A DNA stretch of 64,000 bases. It comes from Streptomyces rubradiris (GTDB lineage: Bacteria > Actinomycetota > Actinomycetes > Streptomycetales > Streptomycetaceae). Location: the NCBI RefSeq assembly GCF_016860525.1, contig NZ_BNEA01000015.1, forward strand, positions 4,856,001 through 4,920,000, given 5' to 3'. The position numbers were made by a program, and so were the translations under genes. Positions 1 through 11,376 of this stretch are shown piece by piece (positions within the stretch are counted from its first letter, which is position 1; the number at the start of each line of letters is the position of its first letter). A model generated the notes under the pieces. It saw nothing but the letters and a program-made list of their open reading frames with translations. It was not told the origin of the DNA and made no database searches.

Positions 1-582
1 GGCCCGCTGCCGGGGAGTGACCGGCCGGGCGGGGCCGGGGGCCGGGTCGGCGCGGATCAGCGGGACGCTGTCGGCGGCCGGGTCCGGCCACAGCCGGTGC
101 AGCAGCAGCCGGCGGCGCAGCGTCGCGCGCTCCAGCGCGACCACCGGCACCGAGGGCAGCGGGCCGGGCCGGGGCCCGGCGCCGTACCGGAACCGGCCCG
201 GGGTGCCGCTCGGTGCCAGCGCGAAGTACCCGGCGTCGTACAGCGCGTCCAGGTGGCACAGCTCCAGCGCGCCGGTGGGCAGCACCCCGGAGCGCAGCAG
301 CAGTTCCGCCGCCCGCGCGGGGCCGGGCGCCCGGGCGGCGGCGCGCTGCCAGGCGGCGGCCGCGAGGGTGCCGTGGGCCGTGAGGAGCACGCCGAGATCC
401 GGGGCGAGGGGGCTCTCGGCGTGCACCACCCGGCCCTCGGCGAGGTGCAGGACGCCGTGTTCGCGGACCAGGACGCCGGTGGCCCGCTCGTCGGCGAGCC
501 GGGTCAGCATCGGGGACAGGGCGCGCGCGGCCCGCCTGTCCCGCACCGGCAGGGCCGGCGGAGGGATCCGGACCATGGTCAT
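1..582 (-). CDS. DUF4388/PATAN-like protein, partial
   Basis: The reading frame is open from an ATG at 582 through the left edge, so only about 194 N-terminal residues are present. Residues 35-75 read GVLVREHGVLHLAEGRVVHAES..., a pattern typical of DUF4388/PATAN domains, which are found in bacterial regulatory proteins. A Leu/Arg/Ala-rich stretch follows and a Pro-rich linker begins near the edge. The start overlaps the stop of the upstream roadblock gene in an ATGA, so the two are translationally coupled and probably act together. The family call rests on pattern only. Whether a DNA-binding domain follows cannot be seen. Confidence 0.6.
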   Translation of the reverse strand, partial: MTMVRIPPPALPVRDRRAARALSPMLTRLADERATGVLVREHGVLHLAEGRVVHAESPLAPDLGVLLTAHGTLAAAAWQRAAARAPGPARAAELLLRSGVLPTGALELCHLDALYDAGYFALAPSGTPGRFRYGAGPRPGPLPSVPVVALERATLRRRLLLHRLWPDPAADSVPLIRADPAPGPARPVTPRQRA

Positions 583-962
583 CCCAGCACCAGCCGGGCG
601 GCCATCTCGCCGAGCCGGATCCGGGCGAGCGCGAGGTTGCCCTCCTCGCGGCCGAGCCACAGGTGCAGGAACACGCTGCTGTCGAAGGAGGTGTCCACGA
701 ACCGCAGCAGGTGGTAGCTGTCACCGTTGCTGACGATCAGGTCCTCCACGGGCGGCAGCCCCGCGCGGACCGCGGTGAAGGTGCCGTGCTCGGCGGCCAG
801 CCGGGCCAGTTCGGCGGCCTCGGCGGCACTCGTCTCGTGGTCCCCGCCGGGGGCCTCCCCGACCGTGCCGAGGGCCAGTCCGCTCGTCCAGTCCACCAGC
901 GCGGCCCCCCGGGCACCGGGCAGGCGCATCGCTTCCAGTAAGCACTCGTCGATTCCGGGCAC
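579..962 (-). CDS. Roadblock/LC7-like protein
   Basis: This 127-residue protein has a GTG start at 962, chosen because GGGAGGAA lies about 7 bases upstream. It begins PGIDECLLEAMRLPGARGAALVDW and continues with a GxAL/VGEAPGG segment and an alternating beta/helix layout as in Roadblock/LC7 proteins. In Streptomyces these usually work beside small GTPases or regulatory partners. It lacks the CvnA/CvnC/CvnD neighbours of a conservon. Its only partner here is the DUF4388-like gene it overlaps by 4 bases. No catalytic residues are expected. Function unknown, probably a signalling scaffold. Confidence 0.65.
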   Translation of the reverse strand: MPGIDECLLEAMRLPGARGAALVDWTSGLALGTVGEAPGGDHETSAAEAAELARLAAEHGTFTAVRAGLPPVEDLIVSNGDSYHLLRFVDTSFDSSVFLHLWLGREEGNLALARIRLGEMAARLVLG

Positions 963-1149
963 CGTGGCTTCCTCCCGCCTGGGACTCCGGCTGAGTGACG
1001 CCGACACTACGCAACGTGTGTGCGGGAGGCGGGGCCTTTGGCAATTTCCGGTGGAACATTCGTCCGACGTACTAGTGTTGTCCAACTGACGTGTGTTCCG
1101 CGGCCGTTGATCCTTTCTTCCGGCCGGCGGCCGGGGCGTGCCGGCGGCT

Positions 1150-2743
1150 TCAGGGAGCCCGCAGGGTGGTGAGCGCCGACGCGTGCGCCCCTCCGGAGTC
1201 GGCCACCACCTCGGCGACGGTCTGGGCCCGCCGCACGGTCGCGAAGGCCATGCCGCCGTACCCGTCCGGGGCGTAGCCGTGGATCCCCGGCCGGACGAGG
1301 GAGTTGTAGGCGTAGTGGTGGGCGAAGCCGTACGCCCCCGTGTCCAGCGCCGCCGCGTAGTCGCCCTGCTCCAGCGGGGGCAGCGCGCGTCCCTCGGCGA
1401 GCAGGTCGCCCGAGAAGCAGGCCGGCCCCGCGATGTCCTGCACGGTCCTCGGCCCCGCCTTCGGCCGCCCCCCGGCGTCGTACGCGGCGATCCTGAGCGG
1501 CCACGCACCCGGCGCGTACACCGTCCGCACCGCCACCTGCACGCCCGCGTGGGTCACCGCGATCCGCCGCCCGCCCGCGGTCTTGGTGTACTCCACCCGG
1601 GCCACCACCACGCCGTGCCGGGCCAGCAGCGACCGCCCGAACTCCGTCACCAGCCCGTACCGCCCGTCGAACAGCCCCGGCACCCGCGCGGCCAGCAGCC
1701 GCGCGTACCGCGCGAACGTCGGCGCGGTCTCCTCCGAGGCGAAGTTCACCGGCAGCCCGCCACCGATGTCGATCGTGTCGACCTGGCGGCGCCCGACGGC
1801 GGCGTTGATCTCCTCCGCCAGCGCGTACACCTCCGCCACCCCCTGGGCCAGCAGCGGCAGCGGGACGCCCTGCGAGCCGGTGTGCGTGTGCAGCCGGGTC
1901 AGCCACGGCCGCCGCGCGAACGCCTCCACGACCCGGGCGCGCGCCCTCGTCGCGCAGGGCCACACCGAACTTCGAGGTCCGGGTCGCCGTCGAGGTCGCG
2001 CCGATGTCACCGGCGCCGATCTGCGGGTTGACCCGCAGGCCGAGCGGGGACCGGGACGGGACGGCGCGCACCAGGGCGTCGAGCCGGCGCAGCTCCTGCT
2101 GGTTGTCCGCGTTCACCGCGACCCCGAGGGCGAGGGCCTCGCGCAGCTCCGCCGGGGTCTTCGCGGGCGAGTCCAGCACCGTCCGCGCGGCCGGCACCCC
2201 GGCGGCGCGGGCCAGCGCCAGCTCCCCGGGGCTCGCCGCCTCGGCGCCGAGGCCCGCCGTGTGCAGCAGCCGCACCACCGGCACCAGGGGGCACGCCTTC
2301 ACCGCGAAGGCGTGCAGCACCGGTATCCCCGGCGTCACGACCGCCTCGAACGCCGCCCGCAGCGCCGCCGCCGACTCCCGGATGCCGGTGACGTCCAACA
2401 GCCCCACCACGGCCGCGTCCGGCCCCAGCAGCCCCTGCTCGACGGCCGCCCGCACCGCCCGGTCCCGCCGGGCCGCCCGCTCCCGGGCCTCGATCCCGGG
2501 CTCCGCCACGGCCCCGGTCCCGAACTCCGGTACGGCCCCGGGCTCCGGTACGGCCCCGGGCTCCCGTGCCGCCCCGGCCCCGGTGCCCTGTGCGGCCCCA
2601 TCACCGAGGTCCTGTCCGGTTCCGGCCCCGGCGTCCTGTGCGGCCCCGATCTCCTTCACGGGCCTCTCCGTCCTCTCCGTCCTGTCCCGGGCTTCCGGTG
2701 TCTCCAGCCGGATACCCGCCACGCCCGTACGGGACCACCCCAT
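1150..2743 (-). pseudogene. Fold-type III PLP-dependent decarboxylase, frameshifted
   Basis: Two adjacent minus-strand frames together encode one protein of the ornithine/diaminopimelate decarboxylase-like (fold-type III, TIM barrel plus beta domain) family. The upstream frame holds the PLP-lysine region (VLHAFAVKACPL), the LDSPAKT strand and the RVNPQIGAG...SKFGVAL segment. Homology then jumps frame at about 1930-1950 within a GGCGCGCGCCCGGG run and resumes with RVVEAFARRPWL, HTHTGSQG, DIGGGLPVNF and a C-terminal CFSGD/AYGFAHHYAYN domain. A one-base loss, real or a sequencing error, explains the break. The start is uncertain: ATG 2743 gives a long Pro/Glu/Gly repeat leader, and a later GTG near 2660 is possible. 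The substrate is not predictable. Confidence 0.7.
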
Positions 2744-2751
2744 GTATTGAC

Positions 2752-2769
2752 TAGCCCTATTCAGGGCTA
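2752..2769. promoter_or_regulatory. Inverted repeat in the divergent hutU promoter region
   Basis: The perfect inverted repeat TAGCCCT-ATTC-AGGGCTA sits in the 64 bases between the divergent PLP-decarboxylase start and hutU. A wider GACTA...TAGTC pair flanks it. Its symmetry and position fit an operator for a dimeric regulator that could control both directions. The regulator is unknown and there is no regulator gene beside the operon. Confidence 0.4.
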
Positions 2770-2807
2770 CAGGATGTGAATAGTCGTAGGCACAGGAGGA
2801 GACAGAG

Positions 2808-4468
<1,661 letters not shown>

Positions 4469-4472
<4 letters not shown>

Positions 4473-5794
4473 CGACGGGTCAGGGCGGGCACGGAGTCCC
4501 GCCGGTGGAGGCCGGCCCCTCGTCGTCGTCCGGGGGTCCCGCCGTACCGGGTGGCGGCCCACGGCCCGCACACGGCGCCTCCTTCCACGAGATGTGGCGC
4601 GAACTGCTGCCCATCGGCCGGCACCCGGACACCGGCGGCTACCGGCGCCACGCCTGGACCGGGGCCGACGCCGAGTGCCGGGACTGGTTCCGGGAGCAGG
4701 CCGGGGCGCGCGGGCTGACCTACGAGGTCGACCGGAACGGCAACCAGTGGGCCTGGCTGGGGGACCCGGCCGCCGGGGACGCCGTCGTCACCGGCTCCCA
4801 CCTGGACTCCGTACCGGACGGCGGGGCCTTCGACGGGCCCCTCGGCGTGGTCTCCTCCTTCGCCGCGCTGGACGAACTGCGCGGCCGGGGCGTGCCGTTC
4901 ACCAAGCCGCTCGCCATCGTCAACTTCGGTGACGAGGAGGGGGCCCGGTTCGGGCTCGCCTGCGTCGGATCGCGGCTCACCGCCGGGCAGCTGACCGCCG
5001 AGCAGGCCCACCGGCTCACCGACGGCGACGGCGTCGGCCTGCCCCGGGCCATGGAGGCCGCCGGGTACGACCCCGAGGCCATCGGGCCCGACCCCGAACG
5101 GCTCGCCCGGATCGGCGCGTTCGTGGAGCTGCACGTCGAACAGGGGCGGGCGCTGGACCTGTCCGGTGACCGGGTGGGCGTCGCCAGCGCCATCTGGCCG
5201 CACGGACGCTGGCGGTTCGACTTCCGGGGCGAGGCCAACCACGCCGGCACCACCCGGCTGGCGGACCGCCGCGACCCCATGCTGTCGTACGCCCAGACCG
5301 TGCTCGCCGCCCGCCGCGAGGCCGAACTCGCCGGTGCCGTCGCCACCTTCGGCAAGATCGCGGTGGAACCCAACGGTGTCAACGCGATCCCCTCGCTGGT
5401 GCGCGGCTGGCTCGACTCCCGCGCCGCCGACCAGCAGACCCTGGACACGGTGGTGGACGGCGTCCAGAAGGCGGCCCGGGAGTACGCCGACGCCCACGGC
5501 GTCGATCTCGACGTCGTCCGGGAGTCCTTCACCCCGGTCGTCGAGTTCGACCACGCCCTGCGGGACGAACTCGCCCGGATTCTCGGCAAGGACACCGGTC
5601 TGACCGTGCCCGTCCTCGGGACCGGAGCGGGACACGACGCCGGAATCCTGTCCGGGAGCGTTCCGACCGCCATGCTGTTCGTGCGCAACCCCACCGGTGT
5701 CTCGCACTCCCCGGCAGAGTTCGCGGCCGAGGACGACTGCGTGGCCGGGGTGCGCGCGCTCGCCGACGTACTGGAAGGGCTGGCCTGCCGGTGA
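4469..5794 (+). CDS. M20-family amidohydrolase in the hut operon
   Basis: A 441-residue zinc-dependent amidohydrolase of the allantoate amidohydrolase/N-carbamoyl amino acid hydrolase branch of M20. Motifs in order: [18 protein letters not shown] (metal His and bridging Asp), GDEEGARFG (catalytic and metal Glu), ELHVEQG (metal His), GEANHAGTT (dimerisation domain) and the C-terminal GAGHDA...SHSPAEF. The GTG start at 4469 overlaps the hutU stop and its own stop overlaps hutF. Automatic annotation would call it allantoate amidohydrolase. Its place between hutU and hutF, with no HutG-like gene present, suggests it hydrolyses N-formyl-L-glutamate. That is an inference from context; the fold and motifs are seen directly. 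Confidence 0.85.
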
Positions 5795-7128
5795 CCAACG
5801 GAACCTACTGGCTGGAGCACGCCTGGCTCGGCGACCGAGTCGAGCCGGGCGTGGCCGTGGACGTGGCCGGCGGGCGCATCGGCGCCGTGCGCACGGACGT
5901 GGACACCCCGCCCCCGGGCGCCGAGGTGCTGCGCGGGCTCACCCTGCCGGGGCTCGCCAACGCCCACAGCCACGCCTTCCACCGGGCCCTGCGCGGCACG
6001 GTCCAGGTCGGCTCCGGGACCTTCTGGACCTGGCGCGAGGTGATGTACTCCGTCGCCGACCGGCTGACCCCGGACAGCTACCACGCCCTGGCCCGCGCGG
6101 TGTACGCCGAGATGGCCCTGGCCGGCATCACCTGCGTCGGCGAGTTCCACTACGTGCACCACGCCCCCGGCGGCACCCGCTACGCCGACCCCAACGCCAT
6201 GGGCGAGGCGCTGATCCAGGCCGCCGCCGAGGCCGGCATCCGGATCACCCTCCTGGACACCTGCTACCTCTCCGCCGGCTTCGGCGAGCCGCCGGGCGCC
6301 CACCAGCTGCGCTTCTCCGACGGCAGCGCGGCGGACTGGGCCGAACGCTGTGCAGTTCTCAAGGAACGGGATCACGCGCGGATCGGAGCGGCCATCCACT
6401 CCGTACGGGCCGTGCCCGCAGGGCAGTTGGCGACCGTGGCCGAGTGGGCCCGGGAACGGCGGGCCCCGCTGCACGTGCACCTGTCGGAGCAGCCCGCCGA
6501 GAACGAGGCGTGCCTCGCCGCGCACGGCCGCACTCCCACCCGGCTGCTCGCCGACCACGGCGTCCTCGGGCCGCGCACCACCGGTGTGCACAACACCCAC
6601 CTCACCGAGGAGGACATCGCCCTGCTCGGCGGCTCGGGCACCGGCACCTGCATGTGCCCCACCACCGAACGGGACCTGGCCGACGGCATCGGCCCGGCCG
6701 TCGCCCTGCAGCGGGCCGGCTCCCCGCTCTCCCTCGGCTCCGACAGCCACGCCGTGATCGACCTGCTCGAAGAGGCGCGCGCGATGGAGCTGAACGAGCG
6801 GCTGCGCAGCCGCACCCGGGGCCACTGGACGGCCGCCGCCCTGCTGCGGGCCGCCACCGCCGACGGCCACGCCGCCCTCGGCTGGGACGAGGCCGGCACC
6901 ATCGAGCCCGGCGCGCTCGCCGACCTGACGACGATCGCCCTGGACTCGGTCAGGACGGCCGGGCCACCGCCCCGACTGGGCGCCGAGACGGCCGTATTCG
7001 CGGCGAGCGCGGCGGACGTCCGGCACACGGTCGTGGGGGGCCGGCAGATCGTGCGCGACGGGGCGCACACGCTCGTCCCCGATGTGCCGCAAGCCCTGGC
7101 GCGGGCCGTCGAAGCCCTCCGCGCCTGA
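5791..7128 (+). CDS. hutF: Formimidoylglutamate deiminase
   Basis: HutF converts N-formimino-L-glutamate to N-formyl-L-glutamate and ammonia. The 445-residue protein shows the amidohydrolase-superfamily TIM-barrel metal site: [11 protein letters not shown] near residue 57, [15 protein letters not shown], and [15 protein letters not shown] with the catalytic Asp. The [11 protein letters not shown] segment is typical of HutF rather than HutI. GTG 5791 overlaps the preceding stop in GTGA, so it is translationally coupled to the M20 gene. Its presence shows that histidine is degraded by the two-step deiminase/deformylase route, not by one-step HutG formiminoglutamase. Confidence 0.95.
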   Translation: MTNGTYWLEHAWLGDRVEPGVAVDVAGGRIGAVRTDVDTPPPGAEVLRGLTLPGLANAHSHAFHRALRGTVQVGSGTFWTWREVMYSVADRLTPDSYHALARAVYAEMALAGITCVGEFHYVHHAPGGTRYADPNAMGEALIQAAAEAGIRITLLDTCYLSAGFGEPPGAHQLRFSDGSAADWAERCAVLKERDHARIGAAIHSVRAVPAGQLATVAEWARERRAPLHVHLSEQPAENEACLAAHGRTPTRLLADHGVLGPRTTGVHNTHLTEEDIALLGGSGTGTCMCPTTERDLADGIGPAVALQRAGSPLSLGSDSHAVIDLLEEARAMELNERLRSRTRGHWTAAALLRAATADGHAALGWDEAGTIEPGALADLTTIALDSVRTAGPPPRLGAETAVFAASAADVRHTVVGGRQIVRDGAHTLVPDVPQALARAVEALRA

Positions 7129-7148
7129 CGACCACCCACGAGGACACC

Positions 7149-8324
7149 ATGAGCAGCAGCACCGTCATCACCAACATCGCCACGCTGGTCACCAACGACC
7201 CCTCCCTGGGTGACGGCTCCCCTCTCGGTCTGGTCCGGGACGCGGCCGTCGTCATCGACGGCGACCGGGTCGTGTGGACCGGTGAGTCAAGCAAAGCACC
7301 CGCCACTGACAACCGGGTCGACGCGGCCGGCCGGGCGGTGCTGCCGGGCTTCGTCGACTCCCACTCCCACCTGGTCTTCGCCGGTGACCGGACGCAGGAG
7401 TTCAACGCCCGCATGTCCGGCCGCCCCTACACCGCGGGCGGCATCCGCACCACGGTCGCGGCCACCCGCGCGGCGAGCGACGCGGAACTGGAGGCGAACC
7501 TCACCCGGTACCTCGCCGAGGCCCTGCGCCAGGGCACGACCACGCTCGAGACCAAGTCGGGCTACGGCCTCACGGTCGAGGACGAGGCCCGCGCCCTGCG
7601 CCTGGCCGCCCGGCACACCGAGGAGGTGACGTACCTCGGCGCGCACGTCGTCAGCCCCGATCACGCCGACGACCCGGCGGCCTATGTCGCCCTCGTCACC
7701 GGCGAGATGCTGGACGCCTGCGCGCCGCACGCCCGCTGGATCGACGTGTTCTGCGAGAAGGGCGCCTTCGACGGCGACCAGGCCCGTGCCGTCCTCACGG
7801 CGGGCAAGGCGAAGGGCCTGCACCCGCGCGTCCACGCCAACCAGCTCTCCTACGGCCCCGGCGTCCAGCTGGCCGTGGAACTGGACGCGGCCAGCGCCGA
7901 CCACTGCACCCACCTGACGGACGCGGACGTCGACGCCCTGGCGCACAGCCGCACGGTCGCCACCCTGCTGCCCGGCGCCGAGTTCTCCACCCGCGCCGAG
8001 TGGCCGGACGCCCGCCGCCTGCTGGACGCGGGCGTGACGGTCGCCCTGTCCACCGACTGCAACCCGGGCTCGTCCTTCACCTCGTCCGTGCCCTTCTGCA
8101 TCGCCCTGGCCGTCCGGGACATGGGGATGACCCCGGACGAGGCGGTGTGGTCGGCGACGGCGGGCGGCGCCGCCGCCCTGCGCCGCACCGACATCGGCCG
8201 GATCGCCCCGGGCGCCCGCGCGGACCTGCTCCTGCTCGACGCCCCGAGCCATGTCCACCTGGCCTACCGCCCGGGCGTGCCGCTGGTCGACGCGGTGTGG
8301 CGCGCGGGCGTACGCGTCGTCTGA
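7149..8324 (+). CDS. hutI: Imidazolonepropionase
   Basis: HutI opens the imidazolone ring to N-formimino-L-glutamate, the step after HutU. The 391-residue enzyme has [13 protein letters not shown] (metal HxH), ETKSGYGLT (substrate Lys/Tyr region), a metal His in RVHANQLS and [10 protein letters not shown] with the catalytic Asp. ATG 7149 follows GAGGA about 6 bases upstream and lies 20 bases after hutF, so it belongs to the same transcript. Length and motif order match the family. The operon ends here, followed by a tandem repeat and a strong hairpin. Confidence 0.97.
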   Translation: MSSSTVITNIATLVTNDPSLGDGSPLGLVRDAAVVIDGDRVVWTGESSKAPATDNRVDAAGRAVLPGFVDSHSHLVFAGDRTQEFNARMSGRPYTAGGIRTTVAATRAASDAELEANLTRYLAEALRQGTTTLETKSGYGLTVEDEARALRLAARHTEEVTYLGAHVVSPDHADDPAAYVALVTGEMLDACAPHARWIDVFCEKGAFDGDQARAVLTAGKAKGLHPRVHANQLSYGPGVQLAVELDAASADHCTHLTDADVDALAHSRTVATLLPGAEFSTRAEWPDARRLLDAGVTVALSTDCNPGSSFTSSVPFCIALAVRDMGMTPDEAVWSATAGGAAALRRTDIGRIAPGARADLLLLDAPSHVHLAYRPGVPLVDAVWRAGVRVV

Positions 8325-8333
8325 CCGGCCGCC

Positions 8334-8396
8334 GGACGGCCCGGCCCCGCGCATGAGGACCCCGCGGACGGCCCGGCCCGCGCACGAGGACCCCGC
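8334..8396. repeat. Two-copy tandem repeat after hutI
   Basis: A 32-base unit (8334-8365) beginning GGACGGCCCGG and ending GAGGACCCCGC is repeated as a 31-base copy (8366-8396) with one deletion and one substitution. It is non-coding and lies just before the terminator hairpin. It looks like a local duplication. Confidence 0.8.
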
Positions 8397-8398
8397 GG

Positions 8399-8426
8399 GC
8401 GGTCCGGTTCTTGACGGCCGGACCGC
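8399..8426. terminator. Bidirectional terminator, hutI/sigma factor
   Basis: A perfect 9-bp stem GCGGTCCGG/CCGGACCGC encloses a 10-base loop. It lies between the convergent hutI and sigma-factor genes. It has no T-tract, as is common in actinomycetes. Confidence 0.75.
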
Positions 8427-8455
8427 TCACCGCGGCGCGTGAAGTGCCGCGCTGC

Positions 8456-9352
8456 TCACTCCTCCAGGGTCAGCCCCTTGCGCAGCCGTACCAGCGTGCG
8501 CGACAGCAGCCGGGACACGTGCATCTGGGAGATGCCCAGTTCCTCGCCGATCTCGGACTGGGTCATGTTCGCCACGAAGCGCAGGGAGAGGATCTTCCGG
8601 TCCCGGGAGGGCAGCGAGGCGATCAGCGGCTTGAGGGACTCGATGTACTCGATACCCTCGAGCCCGTGGTCCTCGTAGCCGATGCGGTCCGCGAGCGCGC
8701 CCTCGGAGTCGTCCTCCTCGGGCTGGGCGTCCAGCGAGGAGGCGGTGTAGGCGTTCGAGGCGGCCATGCCCTCGACGACCTCCTCGCTGGAGATGCCGAG
8801 GCGTTCGGCGAGTTCCGTGACGGTGGGCGCGCGGTCCAGCTGCTGTGCCAGCTCGTCACCCGCCTTGGCGAGGTCCAGGCGCAGTTCCTGAAGCCGGCGC
8901 GGGACCCGCACGGACCACGAGGTGTCACGGAAGAACCGTTTGATCTCGCCGATGATGGTGGGCATCGCGAAAGTGGGGAACTCGACGCCGCGGGAGAGTT
9001 CGAAGCGGTCGATGGCCTTGATCAGGCCGATGGTGCCGACCTGGATGATGTCCTCCATCGGCTCGCTGCGGGAGCGGAAGCGGGAGGCGGCGAACTTGAC
9101 GAGCGCGAGGTTGAGTTCAACGAGGGTGTTGCGGACGTACGCGTGCTCGTACGTCCCTTCCTCCAGCGACTCCAGCCGCTCGAAGAGGGTCTTGGACAGG
9201 GCCCGCGCATCGACCGGGCCGATCTCGTCGTAGGGGGGGATCTCCGGGAGTCCCTCGAAGGGGTCGAGGGGGTCGATGGGATGATCCAGCTGTTCCGGTG
9301 GGGGTGTCGACGTCGCGATCGGGGTATGCGATGCGTCGAGCCGGGGTGACAT
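8456..9352 (-). CDS. sigI: SigB/SigF-type stress sigma factor (SigI-like)
   Basis: A 298-residue group 3 sigma factor. After a Pro/Asp-rich N-terminus it has region 2 (ELNLALVKFAASRFR...DIIQVGTIGLIKAIDRFE, promoter -10 recognition), region 3 (RVPRRLQELR...APTVTELAERLGIS) and region 4 (SLPSRDRKILSLRF...TQSEIGEELGISQMHVSRLLSRTL, helix-turn-helix). ATG 9352 follows GGAGGA. The paired STAS and HATPase genes close by are as I recall for S. coelicolor SigI with ArsI and PrsI, so a SigI identity is likely but not proved. Activity should be controlled by partner switching. Confidence 0.88.
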   Translation of the reverse strand: MSPRLDASHTPIATSTPPPEQLDHPIDPLDPFEGLPEIPPYDEIGPVDARALSKTLFERLESLEEGTYEHAYVRNTLVELNLALVKFAASRFRSRSEPMEDIIQVGTIGLIKAIDRFELSRGVEFPTFAMPTIIGEIKRFFRDTSWSVRVPRRLQELRLDLAKAGDELAQQLDRAPTVTELAERLGISSEEVVEGMAASNAYTASSLDAQPEEDDSEGALADRIGYEDHGLEGIEYIESLKPLIASLPSRDRKILSLRFVANMTQSEIGEELGISQMHVSRLLSRTLVRLRKGLTLEE

Positions 9353-9600
9353 GGGTGTCCTCCATCGTTCTCGGCATATGGCTGCCGAAGCCAGTACGTG
9401 CACTGCGGTGTGCGGCGCCTCCGAAGCCGGCGTGTAGGAATGTGTGTCCTTACTAGCCCTACCCGCTGCACCGAGCGGGTCGCAAGTGCGTTCTGTTGCG
9501 GTATGTCCGATTGTGTGCGGATGTTCGGGTGTCGGAGTGCGCAGGGAAGGCGTAATGTTCGAGGGCATCAGCAGCCACGACCTCGGGAGAGAGAGACGGC
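9353..9600. promoter_or_regulatory. Divergent promoter region, sigma factor/STAS gene
   Basis: This 248-base divergent region contains a perfect inverted repeat ACCCGCT-GCACCG-AGCGGGT at 9461-9480. On the minus strand it yields GGGTAG, which resembles the -10 element of SigB-type promoters (GGGTAY) and would fit autoregulation of the sigma gene. No matching -35 could be fixed with confidence. Confidence 0.35.
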
Positions 9601-9978
9601 ATGGACCACGGGACGGTCGGCAGCGCACAGTCGGGCCGGCTTCTGGTGGAGGTGCGGGAAGAGGGCTCCAGCGCCGTTGTGAGACCGGCGGGCGAGCTCG
9701 ACCACCACACCGCCGATCTTCTGCGTGAGCCCCTCGACGACCTGCTGGACAAGGGCTTCTCACGGCTCGTCGTGGACTGCTCCCGCCTGGAGTTCTGCGA
9801 CTCCACGGGACTGAACGTCCTGCTCGGCGCCCGGCTGAAGGCGGACGCCGCCGGTGGCGGGGTCCACCTGGCCGGCATGCTGCCGGTGGTGGCCCGGGTG
9901 TTCGAGATCACCGGGGCCGAGACGGTCTTCTCCGTCCATGACTCCGTGGAGGCCGCCCTGGCCGACGGTGCCGACTGA
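9601..9978 (+). CDS. STAS-domain anti-anti-sigma factor (ArsI-like)
   Basis: A 125-residue single-domain STAS protein of the SpoIIAA/RsbV type. The core VRPAGELD strand is followed by LVVDCSRLEFCDSTGLNVLL. Ser68 in CDSTGLN is the expected phosphorylation site for the cognate anti-sigma kinase. The unphosphorylated form would bind the HATPase protein encoded 312 bases downstream and free the sigma factor encoded divergently. ATG 9601 has a GGGAGAGAG ribosome site. The assignment to this switch rests on gene order and on the intact serine site. Confidence 0.9.
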   Translation: MDHGTVGSAQSGRLLVEVREEGSSAVVRPAGELDHHTADLLREPLDDLLDKGFSRLVVDCSRLEFCDSTGLNVLLGARLKADAAGGGVHLAGMLPVVARVFEITGAETVFSVHDSVEAALADGAD

Positions 9979-10290
9979 GCCGCCGCGTCCTGCCGTACGG
10001 ACCGGTCCGCGCCCGGCCCCCGCGGGCGTTGCGCGGGTCACCCGAACACGGGGGTGTTCCCCGGGATCGGTCGGGCAGGAGAGGGCAGAAGAAGGCGGGG
10101 GACGGCCCGGCCGGCACGCGCACGGGGCGCGCGTCCGGCGGACGGGCGGGCGGTCCCCGGGTGGTGCGACGGCCGACGCGGCCGGCGCCCGCGGTCCGGC
10201 CCTTGACCGGATCACGGGCCGCGGTGCCGCTCGGACCGCTGACCGGACTTTTGTAATCGTGAACTGGTGAATCGGTGAGGTGAAGCGCTG
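9979..10290. other. Intergenic region with two hairpins
   Basis: The 312 bases between the STAS and HATPase genes hold two short stems: CCCGCG/CGCGGG at 10019-10037 and GAACAC-GGGG-GTGTTC at 10044-10059. They may attenuate or end the STAS transcript. A short AT-richer patch (TTTTGTAATC near 10249) before the HATPase gene could be its own promoter. Nothing coding is seen. Confidence 0.4.
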
Positions 10291-10851
10291 ATGAGCACCA
10301 CCCGGCCTTACTCGCCGGGCGAGCGCGGCCCGGAGCCCAGCGGCGCTTCCGGGGCGTCCGAGGGGGCCGCGCCGGCCGTCGGCGCGACCGCGGGGGCAGC
10401 CGCGCCGTCCGTGCCGACCGACGGCACTCCGCGCAGCCGCGGGCGGCAGGTGCGCAGACTCCGTCTGGAAGGCGAGAGCGGGGTCGTCCCGCTCGCCCGC
10501 GACTTCACCCGCCAGGCGCTGTACGCGTGGGACTGGCTGCCCGCCGCCACCGCCGACCGGCGGGCCGCCGCCGAGGACGTGCTGCTCGTCGTCTCCGAAC
10601 TGGTCACCAACGCCTGCCTGCACGCCGAGGGCCCCGAGGAACTGCGGCTCACCTGCGACAACAAGGTGATCCGGGTGGAGGTCTCGGACCGGGGCACCGG
10701 CCAGCCGGCCCCGCGCACCCCGCACCGGGCCGGTCGGCCCGGCGGCCACGGCATGTTCATCGTGCAGCGGCTGTGCCTGGACTGGGGCGTCATCCGGATC
10801 TCCGGCACACCGGGCAAGACGGTGTGGGCGGAACTGGGCGCGCCGGCCTGA
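10291..10851 (+). CDS. HATPase anti-sigma factor, serine kinase (PrsI-like)
   Basis: A 186-residue RsbW/SpoIIAB-type protein. About 45 N-terminal residues are low-complexity Gly/Ala/Pro. The GHKL ATPase domain follows with an N box (VVSELVTNACLHA), a G1 box (VEVSDRGTG) and a GGHGMFIVQRL loop. Such proteins sequester a sigma factor and phosphorylate the STAS partner on serine. ATG 10291 has GGTGAGGTGA upstream. With the neighbouring sigma and STAS genes it completes a partner-switching set. The flexible N-terminal extension is longer than in RsbW. Confidence 0.88.
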   Translation: MSTTRPYSPGERGPEPSGASGASEGAAPAVGATAGAAAPSVPTDGTPRSRGRQVRRLRLEGESGVVPLARDFTRQALYAWDWLPAATADRRAAAEDVLLVVSELVTNACLHAEGPEELRLTCDNKVIRVEVSDRGTGQPAPRTPHRAGRPGGHGMFIVQRLCLDWGVIRISGTPGKTVWAELGAPA

Positions 10852-10859
10852 CCGCAGCC

Positions 10860-11130
10860 GGTGGGTGCCGTGGCCGGCCGGCGGGTGGGGCGTTGACCTG
10901 ACCGTGACCGGCGAGCGCCATGGTCGACCGTGACCGGTGGGCTCTCCGGCCCGGCCGTAGTCGGTGGGTGCCGTGGCCGGTCGGCGGGTGGGGCGTTGAC
11001 CTGGCCGTAGTCGGCGAGTGCCCGGCCCTGACCGCGCCGGTGGGGCCCGGCCTGATCGCAGTCGGTGGGTGCTCCGGCCCGGCCGTAGTCGGTGAGTGCC
11101 ATGGCTGGTCGTGGCCGGTGGGGCGCCGGC
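10860..11130. repeat. Decayed minisatellite
   Basis: A 41-base unit GGTGGGTGCCGTGGCCGG... occurs at 10860-10900 and again at 10963-11003 with one mismatch. Shorter variants of a CCGGCCCGGCCGTAGTCGGTG unit recur at about 10946, 11003 and 11073. The 560-base gap 10852-11413 has no convincing gene; the apparent reading frames are products of the repeats. Confidence 0.7.
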
Positions 11131-11376
11131 CCGGCCGAAGGCGGTGGCCCGCACGGCCCTTGGCGTGGCCGGTGGGTCTCCCGGCCCGGCCGTGCCGGTG
11201 GGTGCCCTGTCCGCCGTTCCCGCTCCGGCACCCCGCCGCCCGCGCGGGACCGCCCCACCCCGCCGTGCGCGCCGGACCCCGCAGCCTGAACCCCGTCGCC
11301 CGCGCCCGACCGTCGAACTCCGGCGTGTGACGCGTCTTCCTTCCTCACGACCCCGGGCGTACCTTGACGGCCGAAT

